Origin: JOPF133 sp052144935
Lineage (GTDB): Bacteria; Acidobacteriota; Terriglobia; Bryobacterales; Bryobacteraceae
Length of the DNA: 32,921 nt
NCBI GenBank assembly: GCA_052144935.1
Contig: JBKQPR010000175.1
Span: 1-32,921 of the forward strand
Direction of reading: 5' to 3'
Shown: positions 8,041-14,618 of the stretch, one piece after another
Position numbering within the stretch: position 1 is the stretch's first letter
How the letters are laid out: the number at the start of each line of letters is the position of its first letter
The notes under the pieces: generated by a model
Told to the model about the DNA's origin: nothing
The model's database searches: none
What the model saw: the letters and a program-made list of their open reading frames with translations, nothing else
Translations under genes and position numbers: made by a program

Positions 8041-8225
8041 GCACCGCACTGTCATGCGCGCCGCCTGGCGCACGTCGGGATCGGCCCGCCAGCAGCCGCA
8101 TGAGGGCGACGAGCCGTGCACCAGATTGCTGACTCGCGCCGCCGTACGCGCGCCGCCGCGCGGATGGGCGCTCTCGGCCTGCGGTCGCAGGGCCGCGGCC
8201 TACCGTGCAGCAGGCACCGACGGTC
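8041..8225. repeat. GC-rich dispersed repeat, copy C
   Basis: It contains TGCGCGCCGCCTGGCGCACG (8054-), CGGGATCGGCCCGCCAGCAG, GAGCCGTGCACCAG, then CGCGCGGATGG and CTGCGGTCGCAGGGCCG. The module order is permuted relative to copies A and B: the hairpin half comes first and the GGTCGCAGGGCCG half second. This suggests that tandem units were cut in a different phase. It lies downstream of the NmrA-like gene. Confidence 0.65.
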
Positions 8226-8402
8226 GCCGGCGGCCAACCGGGCGCGCCGCGCTCGCCGACGCCGTCCCGGATCGGCACACCCGCCAATCGGACCTCCGCG
8301 GTGTAGTTTCCAGAAATCCCGTTTTTTGTCGACAACTCCCGTTTCGTGCGGCTGGAGCTGTTTCCGAGTGGCGCGTCATCCGGCCGGAAAACCAGGTAAA
8401 GA

Positions 8403-8457
8403 CTTTCCAGAAGGCCGATTCCTAGCCATTCACCTGCAAGGTCGGTCTTCTGGAAGG
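8403..8457. other. Long inverted repeat downstream of the VOC gene
   Basis: TTCCAGAAGGCCGA (8405-8418) pairs with TCGGTCTTCTGGAA (8442-8455), with one position becoming a G-T pair and a 23-base loop. It sits 18 bases after the stop of the minus-strand gene at 8473-8841. It could end that gene's transcript, but no clean T-run follows on either strand, so a processing site or repeat remnant is also possible. Confidence 0.45.
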
Positions 8458-8472
8458 GACGACAGGAGAAGA

Positions 8473-8841
8473 CTACAGGTTCGCGCCGAAAGCCAGCAGA
8501 CGGCCATCGCAGTCCTTCACCACGAACTCGCGCGAGTGCCATGGCATGTTGGCAACTCCCCGAGTGAATTCTACGCCTTGGGCTGCGTACTCGGCATAAA
8601 GCGCGTCGCCATCTTCGACGAACAGGTACGCGTCGAGCAGTTCGTCCCGGTATTTGTTCGGATTGGCTTTGGGCGGCTCGGCGCAACGGAAGTGAATCAC
8701 CTGCTGGTCGCGTGCCACGATGGCATAGACCGGCGGATCCTGCCACGTCCCCAGACATTCGAAGCCAAGCTTTTCTTTGTAATAGGCGAGCGTAGCGGGA
8801 ACGTCCATGGTGAAGAACAGAGGTGCAATCTGACGGACCAT
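8473..8841 (-). CDS. Glyoxalase/bleomycin-resistance (VOC) superfamily protein
   Basis: The protein has 122 residues, the usual length of a one-domain VOC protein. The N-terminal half (IAPLFFTMDVPATLAYYKEKLGFECLG) and C-terminal half (AYLFVEDGDALYAEYAAQGV, then FVVKDCDGRLLAFGANL) form the two expected beta-alpha-beta-beta-beta modules. Metal-ligand candidates include H50 in VIHF and a Glu near the end (REFVV). Members catalyse metal-dependent isomerisation or ring opening, or sequester drugs; the exact substrate cannot be read from sequence. It is divergent from a second VOC gene, with 128 bases between the starts. Confidence 0.88.
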   Translation of the reverse strand: MVRQIAPLFFTMDVPATLAYYKEKLGFECLGTWQDPPVYAIVARDQQVIHFRCAEPPKANPNKYRDELLDAYLFVEDGDALYAEYAAQGVEFTRGVANMPWHSREFVVKDCDGRLLAFGANL

Positions 8842-8969
8842 GTGCCAAGTCTACTGCAGATACGCGCCGGGGTAAGGACGTCCTGGACCGATCGCGCCGG
8901 ACGCTATGCAGTTGCCGATTGCACGAGCTGCTCAACGTAGGCTATATTCGAGCCCACGGTGCTTTCGCT

Positions 8970-9365
8970 ATGCTGAACTGTGCTGCTCCCTTCTTTATTG
9001 TCGACGACTTGGGCGCTACGCTAGCGTTCTATCAGTCCAAGCTGGGTTTCGCCATTCTTTATAAGGGTGGTGGTGACGGAAACGGAGATGACTACTTCGC
9101 CGGCGTCGGACGCGACCATGTAATGCTCATGTTCAAGGCCATCGCGCCCGAGGTCCATCCACAGCCGAATCATTCGCGTCACGAATGGGCTCGCTGGGAC
9201 GCCTACATCAACACGGATGATCCGGACTCACTGTACACAGAGTTCGTAGGCAGGGAGGTTCCCGTGCATCGGGAACTGGCCAATACAAGCGATGGACTCA
9301 GGGCCTTCGAGATCACCGATAACAGCGGATATGTGCTGTGTTTTGGGCGTCCCGTCGGCAAGTAG
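8970..9365 (+). CDS. Glyoxalase/bleomycin-resistance (VOC) superfamily protein
   Basis: The start is taken at ATG 8970, giving 131 residues. The frame is open further upstream to 8823, but that part overlaps the divergent gene and lacks VOC character. Typical features are NCAAPFFIVDDLGATLAFYQ at the start, DHVMLMFKA in the middle, AYINTDDPDSLYTEF, and a C-terminal FEITDNSGYVLCFGRPV. It is only distantly like its divergent neighbour, so the pair is unlikely to be a recent duplication. Promoters for both genes must lie in 8842-8969. The substrate is unknown. Confidence 0.9.
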   Translation: MLNCAAPFFIVDDLGATLAFYQSKLGFAILYKGGGDGNGDDYFAGVGRDHVMLMFKAIAPEVHPQPNHSRHEWARWDAYINTDDPDSLYTEFVGREVPVHRELANTSDGLRAFEITDNSGYVLCFGRPVGK

Positions 9366-9955
9366 CTCCAGCGTCGTGAGGGCATCGATCCGGTCACTTG
9401 CGATTGGGAGCGCGTGCGGTCCCTACGCTCCGATGGTGTTTTGCATCATCCGGAATGCCGTTTGGGTTCAAGCGTTCAGCTTCATCGGAACCTCCCCAGT
9501 TCCGGAGGCATCCCTTTCTTTACGGTAGGATGGTCGCCCACTCGGACCCACTTCCAGATAGGTGGATATAAACCGGCCAGTGCTTAATTGCTTAAGTTGG
9601 GGTCGTCCGTTGGGGAATCGCTCAAGGTCCGATGGATAGGGCCTCACTTTTTCTTTTCGTTCGAATTGTCTTACTAAAAGAGACCGCTGAGGCCCCGTCT
9701 GGGCGGGGCTCCCGAGGCGGGTGGTCAGGTACCCAAAAAAACTCTTGCAGTCCGCGTCTTCATCGTCTTCATTGTGCAGAATGATTTCGGGTGGCATTGA
9801 GAGGCCTGCCACGCCACCTCGCTGGATCGGGCAGAGATTGGCCGGCTTTGTGGGGTTATCGGAAACTCGGCGAGCGTCGCCTGTCCTCCGCCCCCGCCGT
9901 GTTCCGTAAAGGGTAGGTCTTGGAACATCACCGGGAAGCGCGGAAACAAAAGGGC

Positions 9956-9985
9956 TTGAGTGTTTCAGGTCTGACGCTCTATAAT
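9956..9985 (+). promoter_or_regulatory. Candidate sigma70 promoter
   Basis: TTGAGT (9956-9961) and a perfect TATAAT (9980-9985) are separated by 18 bases. Transcription would begin around 9992, right at the ATG of the small frame at 9993, making a leaderless message, or a leader RNA running toward gcvT. Confidence 0.45.
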
Positions 9986-9992
9986 CGCGGCA

Positions 9993-10124
9993 ATGAAAAA
10001 AGCCCGATCCGCCCCCCCGGCGCTCTGCCCTTTCTGCGGTAAGCGCCACTGGCGTTTGGTCGTGAGCCCGGCACGTGGGCAACTCAGGGAGAATGCAAGA
10101 ACCAGTCTGGATGTGGTGACCTGA
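9993..10124 (+). CDS. Possible small zinc-finger-like protein, perhaps truncated
   Basis: This 43-residue frame starts MKKARSAPPALCPFCGKRHW and stops at TGA 10122. It has a CPFC knuckle followed by KRH, like half of a zinc ribbon. A good promoter lies immediately upstream, with the predicted transcript start at the ATG, so it would be leaderless. No second Cys pair follows, so it is either a remnant of a longer zinc-ribbon protein or a chance frame. No family was recognised. Confidence 0.3.
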   Translation: MKKARSAPPALCPFCGKRHWRLVVSPARGQLRENARTSLDVVT

Positions 10125-10291
10125 CGAAGGTTGCCATAATGGAACCCCGTCGCTCCAACCGCGGGTTCCTTCCCGATTCCCGCCCTTGAGGTCACATTAC
10201 ACCCGGTGGCTATGCTGATGATCGGACGCATGATTCGCACCCGCGGCTCGGATGATGTCGCTGTCCCCTCGTCTGCCCTCTTCCTTCCCGT

Positions 10292-10321
10292 TTGACACCA
10301 ACTTTTCCGTGCTGTTAGCCT
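10292..10321 (+). promoter_or_regulatory. Candidate promoter of the glycine cleavage operon
   Basis: A perfect TTGACA (10292-10297) and a weak TAGCCT (10316-10321) are separated by 18 bases. The predicted start is at or next to the gcvT ATG (10330), so the message could be leaderless. This fits the absence of a Shine-Dalgarno before gcvT. Confidence 0.35.
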
Positions 10322-10329
10322 GAATTCTC

Positions 10330-11433
10330 ATGGCATCGGTATCCGCCCTCCGCACCACGCCTCTCCATTCCGTGCATCGCGCGCTGGGCGCCCGCATGGT
10401 GGATTTCGGCGGCTGGGATATGCCCGTGCAGTATTCCGGAATCATCGACGAGCACCACGCCGTGCGCACCGCGGTGGGCCTCTTCGATGTCAGCCACATG
10501 GGCGAAATCGAAATCCGCGGCCCGGAAGCCGGCCCACTCACCGATTTCGTCACCACCAACCACGCCCGCAAGCTCAAGACCGGCCAGGCGCATTATTCCG
10601 GCCTGCTCTATGAACACGGCGGTTTTGTGGACGACATCCTGGTCCACAAAGTGGCCGACGACCACTATTTCCTGTGCGTCAACGCCGCCAACCAGGAGAA
10701 GGACTTCGAGCACATCCGTGCGCACAACCGCTTCGCCGCCGAGGTGGAATTCGCCAGCCCGCGTTACGCCCAACTCGCCATTCAAGGTCCTCTGGCGCGC
10801 GCCACGCTGCAGAAACTCACCTCCGTGGACCTGGCGGGCATCAAATACTATTGGTTCACCGATGGCGAAGTCTCGGGCACTCCCGCGCGCATCGCCCACA
10901 CCGGCTACACCGGCGAGGACGGCTTCGAAATCTACGTGCCCCCGGAGGACGCCGTCCGCCTGTGGCATGAGGTGACCGAGGCCGGCCGGGAGTTCGGCAT
11001 CAAGCCCTGCGGCCTGGGAGCGCGCAACACGCTGCGGCTGGAGGCCAAGATGGCCTTGTACGGCCACGAGATCGACGCCTCCATTTCGCCGCTTGAAGCC
11101 GATCTGAGCTGGATCGTCAAGTTCGACAAGGGAGAATTCGTGGGACGCGAGGCCCTTCTGAAGCAGAAGGAGAAAGGCCTCACGCGCAAGCTGGTGGGGT
11201 TCGAGATGCGCGGAAGGGGCATTGGCCGCGACGGCTATGAAGTATACCTCGAGGGCGCGCCGGCGGGATGGGTCACCAGCGGCTCGCCTTCGCCGGCCTT
11301 GAATAAGAACATCGGTCTCTGCTACCTGCCCGCCCAGCACGCTCAAGCGGGCAAGAGTATTCAAATCGTCATCCGCAACCAGCCGGTGGATGCGGTTACT
11401 GTGGAAACCCCCTTTTACAAGAGAGCCAAATAA
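10330..11433 (+). CDS. gcvT: Glycine cleavage system T protein (aminomethyltransferase)
   Basis: The protein has 367 residues, normal for GcvT. The N-terminus (TTPLHSVHRALGARMVDFGGW) is typical, as are QYSGIIDEHHAVRTAVGLFD, VSHMGEIEI, CVNAANQEKDFEHI, HTGYTGEDGFEIYV and the C-terminal barrel with VTSGSPSPALNKNIGLCYLP. It releases ammonia from the aminomethyl group carried on lipoyl-GcvH and passes the one-carbon unit to tetrahydrofolate. It is the first gene of a gcvT-H-PA-PB operon; gcvH starts 18 bases after its stop. No ribosome binding site is seen, and a candidate promoter lies so close that the message may be leaderless. Confidence 0.98.
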   Translation: MASVSALRTTPLHSVHRALGARMVDFGGWDMPVQYSGIIDEHHAVRTAVGLFDVSHMGEIEIRGPEAGPLTDFVTTNHARKLKTGQAHYSGLLYEHGGFVDDILVHKVADDHYFLCVNAANQEKDFEHIRAHNRFAAEVEFASPRYAQLAIQGPLARATLQKLTSVDLAGIKYYWFTDGEVSGTPARIAHTGYTGEDGFEIYVPPEDAVRLWHEVTEAGREFGIKPCGLGARNTLRLEAKMALYGHEIDASISPLEADLSWIVKFDKGEFVGREALLKQKEKGLTRKLVGFEMRGRGIGRDGYEVYLEGAPAGWVTSGSPSPALNKNIGLCYLPAQHAQAGKSIQIVIRNQPVDAVTVETPFYKRAK

Positions 11434-11449
11434 AAGAGAGCAAAATAAA
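11420..11449 (+). repeat. 15-bp tandem duplication carrying the gcvT stop codon
   Basis: AGAGAGCCAAATAAA (11420-11434) is followed directly by AGAGAGCAAAATAAA (11435-11449), with one mismatch. The first unit contains the last codons and TAA of gcvT; the second repeats them as the spacer before gcvH. Its GAGAG is the only purine-rich element before gcvH, about 11 bases from the ATG. Confidence 0.8.
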
Positions 11450-11451
11450 AC

Positions 11452-11835
11452 ATGAATCCGGAAAATCTGCGGTACACGAAGGAGCACGAATGGCTCCTCG
11501 TGGAAGGCGGCATCGGAACGGTGGGAATTACGGATCACGCCCAGGAGGAACTCGGCGATATCGTTTACGTGGATCTGCCGCGCGTGGGAACGCATCTGAC
11601 CCAGGCCAGTCCACTCGGATCGGTGGAGTCGGTCAAGGCGGTTTCGGAGATTTACTCGCCGGCGTCCGGGGAAGTGACTGAGATCAACGCGGCGCTGGCG
11701 GACGCGCCCGAAAAGCTCAACGAAGACCCTTATGGCGCGGGCTGGCTCGTGAAGCTGAAGCTTAGCGATTCCGCCCAGGCCGCGAGCCTGATGACCGCCG
11801 CCGATTACGAAGCCTACGTGGGAGCGGAAAAGTAG
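11452..11835 (+). CDS. gcvH: Glycine cleavage system H protein (lipoyl carrier)
   Basis: The protein has 127 residues, normal for GcvH. It opens with LRYTKEHEWLLVEGG and has GITDHAQEELGDIVYVDLP. The lipoylation lysine is K62 in GSVESVKAVSEIYSP, and NEDPYGAGWLVKLKLSD closes the domain. The protein shuttles the aminomethyl group from the P protein to GcvT. It lies between gcvT and gcvPA; its stop codon is immediately followed by the TTG start of gcvPA, so translation is probably coupled. Confidence 0.98.
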   Translation: MNPENLRYTKEHEWLLVEGGIGTVGITDHAQEELGDIVYVDLPRVGTHLTQASPLGSVESVKAVSEIYSPASGEVTEINAALADAPEKLNEDPYGAGWLVKLKLSDSAQAASLMTAADYEAYVGAEK

Positions 11836-13143
11836 TTGCGCTACCTTCCGAAGTCGGACTCCGAGCGCCGCGCCATGCTGGATGCCTGCGGCGTGGCCCA
11901 CGCGGATGAATTGTTCGCCCACCTGCCGGAGGCCGTCCGGCTGAAGCGGCCCCTGGCGCTCGATCCGGGCATCTCCGAATACGAAATTGTCCAGTACTTT
12001 CGCGACCGCGCGGCCGAGAACGCCAACGGCTACGCCTCCTTCCTGGGAGCGGGAGTCTACCGGCATTACCGTCCGGTGTTGGTGGATACGGTAGTCTCTC
12101 GCGGCGAGTTTCTCACGTCGTATACGCCCTACCAGGCGGAGATCTCGCAGGGCACCCTCACCGCCATCTTCGAATTCCAGACCATGCTCTGCCAGCTTAC
12201 CGGCATGGACGTGGCCAACGCCTCCATGTACGACGGTTCCACCGCGGTTCCCGAGGCCGCCATGATGGCGGTGCGCGCCACCGGGAAGGGGCGCGTAGCG
12301 ATCGCGCGCTCGGTGCATCCCGAATACCGCGAAGTGCTGCGGACCTATGCTAAGAACCAGGGAATGCCGGTGGCCGAATTCGGCTACGTGCCGGAAGCCG
12401 GAACCATCGACCTGGAGGACTTGGACCGCAAGCTGGACGGTCTGACGGCCGCCGTCGTCGTGCAGTCGCCCAACTTCTTCGGCATCGTGGACCAGGTGAA
12501 GGCCGCCGCCGAGATGGCCCACCGGCGCGGCGCGTTGCTCATCGTGGTGTTCACCGAGGCGGTCTCCCTGGGGATTCTGGAGCCGCCCGTGGACGCCGAT
12601 ATCGTGGCGGGCGAGCTGCAATCGTTCGCCATTTCCCCGAGTTACGGCGGGCCTTACGCGGGCATCCTCGCGGTCAAGGAAAAACTCATCCGCCAGATGC
12701 CCGGCCGCCTGGTGGGCCAGACCACCGATACGCACGGCAATCGCGCCTTCTGCCTGACGCTGGCCACGCGCGAGCAGCACATCCGCCGCGAGAAGGCCAC
12801 TTCCAATATCTGCACCAACCAGGCGCTGATCGCCCTGATGGCCACGGTCTTCATGACCGTGTACGGCAAAGAGGGGCTGCGCGAGCTGGCGGCGCAAAAC
12901 CTGGCCAAGGCGCACTATCTGTCTTCGAAGCTTACGCCGCGCTTTGGAGGAAAATTCTTCAACGAGTTTGTGGCGCGCGTGGACGATCCCGAGGCCACGA
13001 ACAGAGCCTTGCTGAAAAGGAAAATCATCGGCGGCCTGCCGCTCGGCCGCTTCTATCCCGAGCTGGCCGATTCCATGCTGCTGTGCTCGACCGAGATGAC
13101 CAGCCGCGCGGAGATGGACGCCCTGGCGGAGGTGCTGTCATGA
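11836..13143 (+). CDS. gcvPA: Glycine dehydrogenase (decarboxylating) subunit 1
   Basis: The protein has 435 residues, as expected for the N-terminal half-subunit of the split P protein. I chose a TTG start directly after the gcvH stop, because the family begins MRYLPK and this start restores it; the first ATG lies 13 codons inside the conserved region. Key stretches are SFLGAGVYRHYRPVLVDTVV, YTPYQAEISQGTLTAIFEFQ, NASMYDGSTAVPEAAMMA and a C-terminal LGRFYPELADSMLLCSTEM. Together with subunit 2 it decarboxylates glycine with PLP. It overlaps the next gene by four bases (ATGA). Confidence 0.97.
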   Translation: MRYLPKSDSERRAMLDACGVAHADELFAHLPEAVRLKRPLALDPGISEYEIVQYFRDRAAENANGYASFLGAGVYRHYRPVLVDTVVSRGEFLTSYTPYQAEISQGTLTAIFEFQTMLCQLTGMDVANASMYDGSTAVPEAAMMAVRATGKGRVAIARSVHPEYREVLRTYAKNQGMPVAEFGYVPEAGTIDLEDLDRKLDGLTAAVVVQSPNFFGIVDQVKAAAEMAHRRGALLIVVFTEAVSLGILEPPVDADIVAGELQSFAISPSYGGPYAGILAVKEKLIRQMPGRLVGQTTDTHGNRAFCLTLATREQHIRREKATSNICTNQALIALMATVFMTVYGKEGLRELAAQNLAKAHYLSSKLTPRFGGKFFNEFVARVDDPEATNRALLKRKIIGGLPLGRFYPELADSMLLCSTEMTSRAEMDALAEVLS

Positions 13144-14618
13144 TCAAGAAGGTCCGCAACCATCTCTCCCAAAACGAGACGCTGCTGTTTGAACGCAGCT
13201 CTCCGGGTAAGCGCGCGTATCAGCTTCCCGATCTGGATGTCCCCGCCATCGATCCGGCCGAAGCCCTGGGCGCCGAAAACGTGCGCGCGGAAATCGACGG
13301 ATTTCCCGAAGTGAGCGAAGTGGAGGCCATCCGCCACTTCACGCGTCTTTCCACCTGGAATTACGCCATCGATCACGGCATGTATCCGCTGGGATCCTGC
13401 ACCATGAAGTACAACCCGCGCATCAACGAGCTGGTGGCGCGCACCGAAGCCCTGGCCTGGGCGCATCCCTATCAGCCCGAAGCGCTGTCGCAAGGCTCCA
13501 TGGAGGTGATGGCGCGCATGGAGGCGGCCCTCGCCGAGATCACCGGCATGGACGCCGTCACGCTGCAGCCCGCGGCGGGCGCGCACGGCGAGCTGACCGG
13601 CATCCTCTTAATTCGCGCCCTGCTCCAGCGCCGCGGCAATCCGCGCCGGAAGATCCTGATTCCCGACTCCGCCCACGGCACCAATCCGGCCACCGCCGCG
13701 ATTGCCGGATACGCCGTGGAGAATATCAAGTCCAGCGAAACCGGCGTGCTGGATGTGGGCGCGCTGGAGCAACTGGTCACCGCGGACGTCGCCGCGCTCA
13801 TGGTGACCAATCCCAATACGCTGGGCGTGTTCGAGGAGAACATCATCCACGCGGCCGAAATCCTGCACGCCAAGGGCGCCATGCTGTACATGGACGGCGC
13901 CAACATGAACGCGCTGGTGGGCATCGCGCGGCCGGGGGATTTCGGCGTCGACGTGATGCACCTCAACCTGCACAAGACCTTCTCCACGCCCCACGGCGGC
14001 GGAGGGCCGGGCGCCGGGCCGGTAGCCGTGAAGGCCGCCCTGGAACCCTTTCTGCCCACGCCGCGGCTGAAGCGCTCGGGCAAACGCTGGGCCTACGATT
14101 ACAAGCGCAGGCACTCCATCGGCCGGGTGAAAGCCTTCTACGGCAACTTCGGCGTGCTGGTGCGCGCGCTGGCCTACATTCTGGCGCATGGCGGCCCCGG
14201 ACTGCGCAACGCCACGGTGGATGCGGTGCTCAACGCGGTCTACATCCGCAAGCAACTGGAGCCTTATTTCGATCTGCCCTACCCCTCGCCCAGCATGCAC
14301 GAAGTGGTCTTCAGCGACGCCCGCCAGGCCCGTCACGGCGTGCGTACCGGCGACCTGGCCAAGCGCTTGATCGATTACGGCTTCCACCCTTATACCGTGA
14401 GCTTTCCCTTGATCGTGCACGGCGCGCTGATGATCGAGCCTACCGAAACCGAAGGCAAAATCGAGATCGACCAGTTCGTCGAGGCCATGATCTCGATCGC
14501 CCAGGAAGCCGAGAGCGATCCGCAGCTTGTGAAGAACGCTCCCTACGGCACGCGGACCAGCCGCGTGGACGAAGTGGCCGCCGCGCGCAAGCCGGTGCTG
14601 CGATGGAAGCCCGCGTAG
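13140..14618 (+). CDS. gcvPB: Glycine dehydrogenase (decarboxylating) subunit 2
   Basis: The protein has 492 residues from the ATG that overlaps the gcvPA stop (ATGA). This is the PLP-bearing half: LYPLGSCTMKYNP-like motif (MYPLGSCTMKYNP), PAAGAHGELTGILLIRA, DSAHGTNPATAAIAGY, MDGANMNALVG and the PLP lysine K279 in HLNLHKTFSTPHGGGGPG. With GcvPA it forms the heterotetrameric P protein of the two-subunit type found in many bacteria and archaea. Its last 16 bases overlap the start of the glycosyltransferase gene. The longer open frame upstream (from 13083) lies inside gcvPA and is not used. Confidence 0.97.
   Translation: MIKKVRNHLSQNETLLFERSSPGKRAYQLPDLDVPAIDPAEALGAENVRAEIDGFPEVSEVEAIRHFTRLSTWNYAIDHGMYPLGSCTMKYNPRINELVARTEALAWAHPYQPEALSQGSMEVMARMEAALAEITGMDAVTLQPAAGAHGELTGILLIRALLQRRGNPRRKILIPDSAHGTNPATAAIAGYAVENIKSSETGVLDVGALEQLVTADVAALMVTNPNTLGVFEENIIHAAEILHAKGAMLYMDGANMNALVGIARPGDFGVDVMHLNLHKTFSTPHGGGGPGAGPVAVKAALEPFLPTPRLKRSGKRWAYDYKRRHSIGRVKAFYGNFGVLVRALAYILAHGGPGLRNATVDAVLNAVYIRKQLEPYFDLPYPSPSMHEVVFSDARQARHGVRTGDLAKRLIDYGFHPYTVSFPLIVHGALMIEPTETEGKIEIDQFVEAMISIAQEAESDPQLVKNAPYGTRTSRVDEVAAARKPVLRWKPA

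Larger units (their letters stand above)
9366..10329. other. Long, mostly non-coding region upstream of the gcv operon
   Basis: Open frames here on both strands look non-coding. Structures seen are a GC hairpin GCCCCG-TCTGGG-CGGGGC (9692-9709), a possible promoter at 9956-9985 with a 43-codon frame behind it, and a hairpin GGAACCC...GGGTTCC (10141-10169). I looked for a glycine riboswitch before gcvT and did not find its conserved motifs. Confidence 0.4.

Noticed and set aside
9468..10082. 204-codon minus-strand frame in the region before gcvT
   Set aside because: No domain, no ribosome binding site and low-complexity composition; more likely non-coding.
10125..10329. Glycine riboswitch upstream of gcvT
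   Set aside because: I looked for the conserved glycine-aptamer motifs in either orientation and found none; the candidate promoter also leaves no room for a leader.
10315..12915. 866-codon minus-strand frame across gcvT-gcvH-gcvPA
   Set aside because: It lies antisense to three well-identified genes and its composition is typical of an antisense frame in high-GC DNA.
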